Shown here piece after piece: positions 1-12,300 of a stretch of 64,000 nucleotides of DNA (its first letter is position 1; each line of letters opens with the position of its first letter). Source of the stretch: Acanthococcus lagerstroemiae (Eukaryota > Arthropoda > Insecta > Hemiptera > Eriococcidae); NCBI GenBank assembly GCA_031841125.1, contig CM063113.1, positions 30,277,312 to 30,341,311 on the forward strand, written 5' to 3'. A program made the translations under genes and the position numbers. The notes below the pieces were generated by a model. It worked only from the letters and a program-made list of their open reading frames with translations, was not told where the DNA came from and made no database searches.

Positions 1-244
1 CAGCCCCGATCCCACCGAAAAATAGGAAGATTTTGGCGTGTATGGTTGTTTTAAGTAGTTTTGTAAGTGAATTTATAACAAATAACAAATAGAATCTCTT
101 TTTTTTATTTGCTTTTATGATTTATAGGCAAGCGAAAAGATGTGTTGCCCTCCTCCAAAAAATTTATAGCAACTGCCCTCGACTTTAGCGAACAGTGCTA
201 AGTCATTCCATTTATTTGATTGCAGACAAACTGAATAAGACACC

Positions 245-383
245 ATGACACTGGTCCAGCCATCACCTGAACAGCAGCTTTGCATCCGTTCGGAACTGAA
301 TGAGGATGTAAATACCAGAGACAGCGACTTGGCCCATATCAAAGAATGGCTGATGAGGCAGCCTCATCTACCGAACTGGGAAG
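245..383 (+). CDS. CRAL-TRIO gene, coding exon 1 (start)
   Basis: Encodes residues 1-46 plus one base. The donor is AAG|GTAATT at 384. The exon itself probably begins at 226, after the acceptor TTGATTGCAG, leaving 19 nt of 5'UTR before the ATG. Confidence 0.85.
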
Positions 384-3300
384 GTAATTTATAATTACGT
401 ATTTTGTACTCGATATTTACAAAGTGTAATAATTGTGAATGATGCGCACTCTCAACCACAGTGGCGTAGTCAAGGGAGTCTGGACCCCTTGTAACTTCGT
501 CAGATAGTGTTTTCCTAATTTTAGCAACCCCTTCTGCACCCCTCCCTTTTTGGTCAAGACCTGACCCCCTCGAACCCTAGGCTACGAGAAAATTTATTGT
601 TTTTCGAATGATTTCTTGAAACCTTCAAACGAAAAACTGAACATTGTGTAGACACTAAATGAATGGGACATTCGTATTATTATCATTGCGGTTTTTTTTC
701 TTTAATGAGTTTACGATAATTAGTGGACCTCTTAGCGAAGATGGTTAAAAAGATTAACATGGCCTTGATGTGTCGCGAATATAGGCTGTTGTCTTCGTTA
801 TCAGAGGTTTTCGTGTACGCATCGTTTTCGAGAAAACTTGTAATTCGAGTAATTGGACTGGTCCATTACAGACAGGTTATCGAGGTTTCTGAAGAATAAT
901 TCTACGACAGAGCCTCCATCTCTTGGAAGTAGAAATTCCAAAGCAAATGTCAATTCGAGTTTTCTAAATGAGCGTTTTTAAGCTTTGTTAACCTACCGAT
1001 TTTAATACCAATACTGAAAATCTGAGCCCATTTTGTATATTTGTGTACTTCAGTACACTGATTGATCCGCAGTTGACCGTAGGATGGCGTAATTCGGAGT
1101 TGAAAAAACCAAGTTTTGATCACTTAGGTACATCAAATAACCTTGACTTACTGACACGAAAAACATTACAGTTCACATACCTACATATTTTTTTGCATGA
1201 GTCATGCGGTCTGAGATTTATTGGTTTATAACGGTAGGTTAAAAAGAACAAGGCGATACCGATGACTTTTTTTTTTCGAAGATGCCCATGCAAGCCCGTA
1301 GCGTCTGGAGAGCAAATGCGGGGATTACCCACAGCTGATGGTTTGCCCCCGGCAAATTTCAACCAAGTTGAGAGCAAATAATCGAAGTGAAGAGCTTTTT
1401 TGGCCTGTTTTGGGGGTTGAAATTAATGGTCCAAATTACTCCGTGGGTTCTAGTTGCTTATTTGGTAAAGTGCTGACGCAAAGGGGTTGTGTCCACGCGT
1501 AAATCACGGACCTTTAACGATTAAAAAATGCAGATGCTGATGAAAATTTTAATGTACTATTACTCTAATAACCAAGGGTACTATTCTACAATCTGCTCAC
1601 AGAAGTGAGTGATTCGAAGAAAAAAAGATCTGAAGTGAGTAACCATACCTCCCGCTCTTGTATTTTCTACTACCCGATGCGCAATCAGTTACCCTCTAGT
1701 TACCCAGTTTTTTTTCTTTCTTTTATTTTCTTATGTAGGTATTTCTGACATTGCTACATTGAATAGGGTGGGAGAGAGGGCTGAACCTTGGGGCACTCCT
1801 GCGCTGAGGTTGTATTCTAAAATTTTGTTTTCTTTTTCATCTGTTTACTAGAAAACTTTTAGTTGCTTTTGTAACAAGTGTGAGCTTATTTTGTTCATTT
1901 TCATGACTTAAAATATACCTGACCATTTGATTCTGTCAAAGGCACCCTGTACATCGAAGCTTATTAGTATAATGTGTTAGTATCTTTTCCTGAAATTATT
2001 GTTTTAGCCATTTCATTAAGTGCCGTTTCTGTTGACTTTCCTTCCCTATAACCAAACTGATTTTTTTTGGAGAATGTTATTTTTATTTCTTCCTTTAAAT
2101 AGTGTTTAATTATCTTTCCCTAAAGTTTGAGCCTACTGCGGACAGTAGTGTAATTGGTCTGTAGGAGTTTATTTCTGTTGGGTCTTTATCTGGTTTATTT
2201 AACAGTTTTATTTTCCCGGTTTTCCATCTTTCCGGAAAGGTGTTAAAGTTCAAGTATTTTTCTAGTACTATTTTCAGTATTTCTGGGTAATTCTTATTTA
2301 TTATTTTTATCCTTTTATTTGATATGTTATCTTGACTGTTGGCCTTCCTATTATTCAATTTTTTGATTATACTAGTTATTGTGTGTTGATCAATTTTGGT
2401 TTCCTTGAATTTGTTGATGGTAAAGTTTGGTAATGTATCAATTGTTTGTGGAAAAAGTTGTTCAAAGATTTTTTGATATTTTTCTTTTTTGTCTGTGATA
2501 ATTCTATCAGTGGTTTTTAGTGGAGGAAACTCAAACTTTTTATACTTTCCCATTACTATTTTATATGGCTTCCCCAGACTTATGAACGAGAGACAAGATT
2601 CATCCAGGCTTTGTTTTCAGCGTTAAAGATTTACCCGCGGAAAAGTTACCCATTTGTTACCCTCGGGTTACCCTCAGACTACCCCTGTTCCCTTTTAGTT
2701 ATCCGGGTAACTGGTGGGATACTACGCAATTAGTTACCCTCTAGTTACCCGCGGCAGAAAAGTTACCCATTTGTTACCCTCGGTTGCCCTCGGATTATCC
2801 TTGTTCCCATTTAGTTACCCGGGTAACTGGTGAGATTTTGCGCATCGGGTAGCTGTACCGATTTTAATTTCCTTCTTAAAAGTCAACACTTGCGGCTGTA
2901 AGGTATAGTAGGGTAAGATGACGCACATTTTGAAAAATGGTTATTGCTTCTTGACAAGATATCCGATGGGACTGAAATTTTAGCTACAAATACTCTGACC
3001 CTTTATCTGCAACTTTTATTAAGATGCTTTTTGGTTTTAATAATTTTACCGCACCTTTTTTTTTGGCCATCTTGCCCGATGGGGTGGGTAAGATGCCTTT
3101 ATTTAGTCGGGTAAGATGGCTTATGGAAATTACATGTAACGATATGTTATCGCTACGTTATCGGACGTGATAATCCAGAACACGCATGAATTCTGTAATT
3201 CATGTTTTAGTTGGTTATGGGACTCACATGGTATTCGAGAGTAGAATGTTCTTCTTTTAGTTATAAAGATTTTTACTGCGTTTTAGATAGATATGATTGT

Positions 3301-6300
3301 AATTGAAATTGGAGGACCGTGATAATAAACTAGCGATTTGTAGGATTAAAGTTGGAAATAACTCGGTGATTGCATCTGTGGAGATGTTTTTATTATATGC
3401 CGGTGTAACACGAATTATGGTGTAATTTAAATAACTAATTAAATGACTATGTTATATAGCGGCAAATTGTGAAATTTAGACATTTTATGCAGGGACTAGG
3501 CATGTAATAAAATGCCTAGCCATTTTAGGCAAATTACAGAAACATTCACTATCGGCCTAGGAAATATTTTAAATGGCTAGGTATTATATAAAATGAGGAA
3601 TAGGTGTCCGGCGAACTGTATAATATTACAAAATTTCAATAACATGAACAATTTAAAATTAAAGTCAAAACATAAAACGAAATGAGAGGTTCACGAGTCA
3701 GAAAAGTAGGTGTGAGTATTAAAAAAGAGGTCGAAATGTCCTCATCGCTTAGTTCGGGGAATATGGCCAAAATGTTACCAAAACCGAACTTAGCGACCTT
3801 TGGAACCAGTTATCGGATACCCATATTAAACTTCACAAAATACTAGAACCCCTCCCCTCTCACTGCATGTGCCTCAGTTTCAAATGTGGGGTAAACAGAT
3901 GAAAGGAGGGAGATGAATAAGACCCATAAACGATATAGCTCTGTGAAGTGGTAAAGTAGCTGAAGAAGATGATTATTATCTTCATAAGGTCTGTGCATCT
4001 GTGTTAGAAAGTGATATCTTAAACTCCACTTTGAGCAGTTCTAATCCAGATACAAGAAAATTCTAATGCCTATTTTTTTATAGGAAATTTGGTCTACAAT
4101 CTATTGCAAATAAGAAAACAATAGTTTAAGAGGGCAAGTTTCACGGGAAATTGAAAAAATGTAAAAATTTTCCGATATAATTTGTACTTAAATTGAATGC
4201 GTCCATAGAAAAAGAGCCTAAGTGAATTTAGGCTCTTTTTCAATAAATTATGTAGTTAGATTCGGCAGGACAAGAACACTATAGAACACCTCACATTACA
4301 GTGCTATCTGGCGCCAAACGGCCGCAACAGCAGATTAAACATAACTGCTCAGAAAAAAATAATACATAGGTTCTATGACTTCCCTATGAGCTCCGTAATA
4401 TCGGTGATTACAGTTAGGGGATTCTCCAGTGATCAATGGCGTAGTCAGGGGGCATCCTTCTCAAGGCACCTAAAATTGAATGTAAAATATGCAAAAATGA
4501 AGAATTTTTTGCCTTTAAAACAGGTTTTTTCGAAACATTTTCGCTGGGACAGTAATTTTACCTTCATTTTTATAAAATAGTCCTCTAATATCGGCGATTT
4601 TTAAAAAATACCTCAATTTTCGACTTTTTCTCCCTTGAAAATCTTACTCCCCCCCCCCATCTTTGGGAAAATCCTGGCTACGCCATCGCCAGTGATTCTC
4701 CAAGTTGTGACATCGACTTCTTGATCGTGCGTTGCCGGTATTTTATGTTATTTGAACGTTAAAGGTAAAAAAATGTCGCGAAAACTAGACTTTATCCCTT
4801 TGAAAAGGAATGAAAAATGTTGCAAAAAGAACTGCCTTTCGAATTTCGTGTCTATTTCTCGATCGATTTTTGATAAATTTTCAACGATCTCAAAAGAAAG
4901 CCAGGATACGTCCTTCAGCGGTATATTTTCGAAGGAAAAGCGGTTTGAAAAGATTCCGAAAAGCGGCAGGTAGTATTATTTGACCCAAGTACACTTTGAA
5001 GACATGATGTTTATTTTTCGTGAACATTGACTTCCTCATGTCTATTTTTCACAAATAATTTTGACTTCAGAGTATGTATGTGTATTTATTCTTTTTCAGC
5101 GTTCATTTTCTATTGAAAAAGAAATAGAAAAAGGCATCCAAGGAAAAAGGGCCTAACTTCCGTCACACTTCCCAGTCCATATCTCCGCCTACATTTGACC
5201 TCAGCTCTTCATACATTAGGATTGCATAATGAGACTTCCAACTTCATAATATAATATCAATTATTACCCAAATAATCATAAGTAGATTACTAGATATGAG
5301 CTCTCAAACTCAAAAGCTTATTTCACAAAACGTCATCTTCGAACCTAGGCCCTTTATCAATGGACGCATATTCAATTGATTTTATAAACACTCTGTTGAA
5401 TCAATTCCGACCAGTTTTCTTTTTTTGAGGTTACCATAACTGCCCTCCACTATTACCTATTGGTACCATTTTTCTGTCTATCTCCAGTCGTGAGAAGAAA
5501 AAAATTTTCAAAAATAGAAACAACCCCGAAGCCCAGCGATTAGTAACGGAGGCGGAAGGAGCAAGACGCCTGAAACGATTCAAGTTCAACGACCTACCAA
5601 TACGTTATGCGTAAATGATGTAGGTTTGTGAGGCCCACCAATCCCATAAGGATTGGCCCGGTTTGGCCGTAAAGAGAGTCTCCTTACTACCACTCTATAG
5701 AGAGTTTGTAATGACTACCCGTGATACTAATCATATCAAACTTTATTGTAAATACCATATGATGGTAGTTCAATATAAAAATAAACAGGGGGGGGGGAAT
5801 AGAAAACTTTTCAAAATTTGACCATACAGCCTTTTCAAAAGTACGAGTATGCAAACATATCTACTCTACATAGTGTCGGGGTAGGTTGCTTACTTACCAG
5901 ATGGAAGGAGCGTTATTGCAAAAGAGACCCTGTATTGCCAAAGTGGGTTTAGTCACTTTATAAAATGACTCGCCTTTCGTGAGTCATTTTATAAATTGAC
6001 GGTTTTCACACTGCGTATCCGACAATTAACATAATGCCTGGGCATTTCACTGAATGACGGATTTCACAATTTACCGCCAACAAGTACATCGATATACCTG
6101 TGGGGATGAAATCACGAATTTATGATTCGAGTCTCACAACCAACTATAACATGAATTCTGTATCCACCCAGAATTCATGCGTGTTCTGGACTATCACGAC
6201 CGTTAACGATGTGATAACATATCGCTATGTTACATACCCACATATTAAATAAAATTGTAATGAAATATGCAAACTTATACGATTTTTTTTTTTTACTCGC

Positions 6301-9300
6301 GTATAAAACGTATAAAATGTAACTTTTAAGTAAGTCAGGGTTCTTTCTGGAATTTTTAACAGCCGGCTGGCTTCACGTTTGCTATGTTTTTCCCTCACAT
6401 ATTCCATCGCGTTTTTAGTTACGTTTCTGTCCAAGACCCTCTAATGGTCTTTCTGACGTAATTCGATTTCATAATTTATAATAACAGGCTGAGAAATTTT
6501 CGTTAAACCATTAATAATTGAAATTTATTATTCATTATAGTGCGGCATCTTGCCCTACTCTCACTTTCGCCATTTTATCCACCCTTAGAAATTACCGCAC
6601 TATGTAACTTTGAAGACAAATGTATAATCGCTCGATGTACAGGTAAAACTGATGAAATATTCTGAAAGAGGGAAAATACTGCCCGACTGATAATTTGGAG
6701 ACCACTCACAAAACACATCACAAACCACAACCGTTTTGAGACTTTTGGCCACTCACATTTTTTTGTCAGAGTGTTCAACATCTCATCGTTTTAAAATAGT
6801 GTGTGCGAACTGCAAAGTGATCGCTCAGCATTAGTCCACGTCATGTGATTACTGAGTGATGTACCTACACAAATCCACTCACATCGGATATACATCTAAT
6901 GCATAATTAAACATCGTCAAAAATTTATCACAATTTCGCAAAATTATTTCAAACCGACCAAACATTTTCAAGCACTTTTTCTTATCTGAAAATTACGTAA
7001 AAAGTCGTAGAAAAATAACGAACAGGTCTCCGACAGTGGGATTTTGTACACAAGGTCTGGTATAGAAGCCCTACAAACGTACTACGTCAGTTTTATTCTA
7101 CAGAGCTATTAACATGGCAAATGGATATCTGCGGCATCTTACCCACTGCGTCATCTTACCCTATTTTACCTTACAGTCCGAAATTTGGAGCTGAGACGCT
7201 CAGAATTGTTACTTTCGGAACAACACACACACACTTGATGTTCTTCGACTTAGAAGAATGATTGAACTCTGCGTGTTCGTACTTCGCATGATTTTTGAAT
7301 ACCATCAAGTCCATTTACGTTCTTCTCCAAGGACCTATCTCCCGTATTTACCGAACAGATAATATTAGGATAATCAATAACAACGGCGATGTAACGTGGT
7401 TTTTTTTTTTTTTTTTTTCCCACATTGATCAACGTAATCGTTCTGTGTAGATGATGCAAGAATCATGACCTTCCTACGCGGTTGCAAATTCTCACTCGAG
7501 AAAACGAAGAGAAAGTTGGACATGTATTTCACGATGCGCGCCGCGGTTCCTGAATTTTTCAGCAACAGAGATCCGACCCTTCCAGAAATCAGAGAAGTCA
7601 TGAGGATAGTGTAAGTAGTGACCGCGTTTCTTCTATTCTGTATTGCTCATCTGTAGATGAGGTGCCAACGTGAACTTGAATGCAGACCCCGCCGACTATT
7701 CGGAAGCACGTTCCGACCAATTCGTGTACAATCGTGCATTAATTTTCGATAACTGCGCACGTGGTCACGTGCAAAATGTAAACATGTGCGTGTCGACCGG
7801 TGAACACGTAAGACTAAACTGTCAAATTGGCTACCGAAAATGTATAGAAGCAAAAAATTCGTTTATTCGAACAGACCAGTCGACATTATTATCTACTTAG
7901 TTCCAATCTCACGTCCTTCTTAGAGTTGTACATGTGATTTTCGAGCACTGAGATGAGGTCAGGCGGCAGATATTGTTGCTGAATAATCACCGTCTACCTT
8001 GATTTTATGATTATCTGTATACGACTCAGGCGGTAACATCCCCTTTCCTGGCAAATCCAAAACCTCCAGAAAGTACTGCAAATCGTTAGAATTCGGACTT
8101 CCCAGGCAGGTGGTGCACTAGCAGTGTCCTCTCTTATAGCACTCAAGTAAGAATTGCTTATCAACAGGCGCGGATTTAGAAAAAGGTGATGGGGGGGGGG
8201 GTACAGTAGCGGCGATGCATATAGATTAGCTGTTGCTTTTATATTGGCAGGGGTGTGGGGGCGGGGGCGCTTCCGGAAAAATATTTAATCTAATGTGGGA
8301 TACGTAATGATGGATACGTTATTATACATTTGTGGCGTGTAATGGGCGTACAATTCATTATTTTTATTCCTTTTTTCCTATTATTTCATTTAAAATTTCA
8401 ATCAAGGAGGACAGGTACCCCATGCTCCCCTTGGATCCGCCACTGCTCATCAATGTTAGGACAGTCATGAACAACGCTGTACTTTTGAATGAAGAAATGC
8501 ACATTTACCAATGCGTTCGAGATTTATTTTCAAGGCAAATCACACAAAAATTGGTAGCTTATAGGGGAGACCGGGGAACAGTGTAACACTTTTCGTCCGT
8601 TTTGATCTGTGGACTACAAATAAATTTTGAATTCAGATTTTAACACCTCACCTGAAAGATACAACTTTTGGCTACATTTGGGTGTTTTTGCCGCCTGAAA
8701 ATGTTAAAAGCTGAAGAATCTAGAAATTATTTTAGCCATTTACTTTTTTGTTACACTGTATCCTAGTACCTGAGTACAGTGTAACACTGCCAAAAAGTTG
8801 TTAGGGTAATAGTTTAGCTTGGAAAAATCCAGAATTTTCCGAATAATAGATCCAAAAATCTCTTGGTACAACGTACAAACTACAGCTCTATCAACATTAG
8901 CGGATACCGGGCATATCAAAATGTAAACATTTCATAAACGGCAGTACAAAGACGTATAGAAGAAAGAAATACTCTTACACTGTTCCCTCAGTTCCCCGTC
9001 ACATCATTTTATCAAGTATGACATATTGTCGAAAAACTATTAAGTCAAATCCAAATTGTACTTCTCGATTAAAAAATGCATACTTTTCTTGTAATTTTCA
9101 TATATATTTAAATCGTTGAAAGAATAAATCTTAATGAGAAAAACTTTGATTCAGAAATATTTAAAATTACAGCGGAGAAAGACCAAAATACCAATAAAAT
9201 TTTTTTTGGTGTAGATGAAAGTTGGGACATTGCATTTTTCTTCACAGATTCTTTTCTAAAATTACTATCTAGTGAACAAAACAGCAACATTTTGGAATGT

Positions 9301-12300
9301 TATGAAGCAATTTAATGATCACTGTTACACTATTCCCCGGTCTCCCCTAGATGCTGAAGTAAAACTTCGAACAAGTTTGTTTTAGCAAAAGTAAATTAAA
9401 GAACTGGTTGAGACGTTGAGAGCCGTCTGAAAATCACGACTCTTATATTATAAAGAATGCCTAGCATTTCGGTAATCCTACAACTGATGAGAGTCAAAAA
9501 CATCCGCCGGATTTCAGCTATTTTGCCGTTGAATCTTGGGAGGTCCGAAGTGGAACTCAGAATCGAAGTGGCTGACACCTAGCTGCAGAGTTTAGAACCA
9601 GCTTAGTTTGACAGTTTGAGTGATCAAATAAATCGCTCCATAAGAAATGTACCGGCGATAATTCGATATTTTGAATTTTGAAAGATTTAGAGTTATTTGA
9701 GGGTACATTCTTATTGAAATCTTTTTTCTGCAACATTGACTACAAACTAAATTAGTAATTGAAACAAATTAACTTGTGAAATCCTCGTGAAACGAGACCG
9801 ATCTTTGCATCCATGTTGAAGTACGAGAAATAATATCGGTTTTGAACACGTTACCTCTAGTGTACGTGCGTATGTGTAGCGTCACGAGCGCTCTCTACAT
9901 TCTGTACCGCAGTTTCACAACTACAACCAACAAACAGGGATGCAAAATACTGAAAATATAACATTAGAACTCGGAATCGAAGTGGCTCACATCTAGCGGA
10001 TGTTTCGTGAACTCTCTTTAAGTGATCATGGAAAAAAATGAAGCGCACGTGGAAATAGGGTCTTTGATCATTGTATTTCTTATGAGACGAAGGACCTTTT
10101 TCCACGCAGTCAGAACATCATGCCGGCAACTGATAAGAAGCTGATAAGGCACTTTTCATTTTTTACTTCACCGCACTTCTATTAATTTTGCTACCTGACG
10201 TATAAAATTATTAATCGCAAGTTCGAATATGTAGTTCCCTACAGTTCAAATTTGAAGCACGTACGTCATTTCTTACTTTTATTATGATTTTTCTGAAAAA
10301 TCCGTATTTCCCATTTACAGCAATGTTATTTTCCTTCTGTGATCACTCAATCTTTTATTAGGGAGTGCACATTAGCGCTCCTACATTTCGTTCCACATCA
10401 TAATTGGGATATAAATTAGAGTTGCGAATGTTGGCACGATTGCGTCTTATCAGTGGTATGAATGGGTCATCATATCATGGAGATTTAACCCTAAGCGTGT
10501 AGCAAACTTTAACTATCTATCATTAAGTTGATTAGAAATTCACTTTCAAAGAAAATTTGTCTTAAATTTTAACTGCATCATATCAATAAAAAATTGAATT
10601 ACAATCAGTTTCACTGGTCGAGTGATTTCTACTCGTTTGTTCCCCTCCTGAAGATAGCAGTGTTTCTATTTGCAAGAGTACACATGATCACCTTTTCATT
10701 TTCCCCCGCTAACACCCGCACAGATGATTTTGCAGCGCGGTTATCCCAATTCACAATTGACTTTACTACGAAATGGTCGGTTTATTTTTGGTTTTGTACA
10801 CATTCCATCAGAGGGCAGTTACTTCGCTTGGATTTGCGAATAGGTACCCAAGGGTGTAAATAAACCTGGTGACCGAATGAAGGCCCACAGTAAATTACAC
10901 ATAATTTACTGCTTCTTGCCTACACATAGGCGCCGACTTGGCACTTTTGGATGAAGCCCCCCCCCCAACGAAAACTTTGAAGGGGCGACGCCCCCCCCCC
11001 AATATTTTGAACTCGAAAATGGAAAAAGTACAAAAAATTTTACCATCAATGTTTAAATTCAACAAAAAAGAAAAAAAAAAGAGAAAACGAATAAGAAAAA
11101 ATCGATAATACCGGAATATCAGACGCGTCTTGATAAAATAATCAAAGAAAAAACCGGGCTCCGACTGATTCTGCCCTCCCCCCCAATATTTTCCATAAGT
11201 CGGCGCCTATGTGCCTACATCACCACAGAGACTGTAACTGAGTAATTTATAAATATTTTTAAACCATTAATTCCATCGAACTATGATACTATTGATTTAC
11301 ACTAGTGACGATGATAGTGTGTTAGACATATTTACAGGAATGACGAACACGAACAGCGCTCAATCCACCTGCACTCGCTATCATCTTGTGTTTCTTAATA
11401 TAAGTAAACTCTTAATCATCTCTAAATTCAGGAATTGGCGGTATCATGAAATTCTATATGTTTGTTTCAGAAACATCCCTCCCTTGCCGGGCTTGACGAA
11501 AAATGGTCGTCGTGTTGTGATCATGCGTGGTGTCGACATGGAACACGTGGCCGCTACCGTTTCGGATGCGATGAAAGCTGTGCTCATGATCGGAGACATT
11601 CGTTTGAAAGAAGAGCAAATCGGCGTCGCCGGCGATATCTACATTCTGGATGCGTCAGTTGCCACACCACAGAACTTCGCCCAACACTTCGCTAAGTTCA
11701 CCCCGGCCTTACTGAAGAAATTCTTCATCTGCGTTCAGGTAAGTCGGTGTAATCCCTTCGGCAGTTCGGCTGGGTACTACATTAGTGACTGATGTTGATA
11801 AACTGTCGAGAAATTTGAGTATTAGCTGCAGACAGCTCTTAAGGTTGTTTGCTGACAGCTGTATCTGAAGCTGGTAATCTAGCTTTCGTTTAGGTTTGCT
11901 CTTATGCCAGCTGTGAGCCGATTTAAGTTCAGTCAAAGTACACTGTAACTATTTGACCACACTGACGTTTCCCTTACGGGGATGAAATGCATTCCTTGAT
12001 GCATGGAGACGGGAAGCTCGAGTGACGTCCAGGTGGGTAGCGCCGATCCATTTGTTCGAGTCTCATCGTCTCGAAGAGCGCGTCCGGTATTCATAACTCG
12101 AATGGAGACCCGTAACACGTCACAAGTGCTGATTCTATGTAGTATCTTTACAATAAGGAAAATGAAATTTGGAAATCATCCAGTTTGTATTATTGTAGAA
12201 TGCTGCAATACGACAGCAAAATGCAATTCAGAGAACATAAGTTGTGCGTTTTACAGGTATTACCCTCGGCCCCTCAGGAGAGAAAAAAAAAGTGAATTAA

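Larger units (their letters stand above)
2896..7176. mobile_element. DNA transposon (pogo-like) with GGGTAAGATG terminal and subterminal repeats
   Basis: The ends are inverted repeats: CTGTAAGGTA..TAGGGTAAGATGACGCA on the left (2896) and the same on the complement at the right (7176). Internal arms also pair: about 3,140-3,240 and 3,440-3,500 with about 6,060-6,235 (for example CCAGAACACGCATGAATTCTG). GGGTAAGATG-type motifs recur near both ends. A psq-type helix-turn-helix fragment lies at 6434-6225. The exact edge is uncertain because TA also flanks AGGTA 3 bp further in. Confidence 0.7.

Noticed and set aside
461..590. Possible hAT-like MITE (GGCGTAGTCAAGGG to CCTAGGCTACG)
   Set aside because: The ends match only loosely and no 8-bp flanking duplication could be found.
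5963..5995. Hairpin ATAAAATGACTC..GAGTCATTTTAT
   Set aside because: Short stem inside the pogo-like element; a terminator-like meaning does not apply in a eukaryotic genome.
10594..10863. 89-aa open frame on the + strand
   Set aside because: No splice sites, family motif or conserved pattern; composition is that of AT-rich intron sequence.
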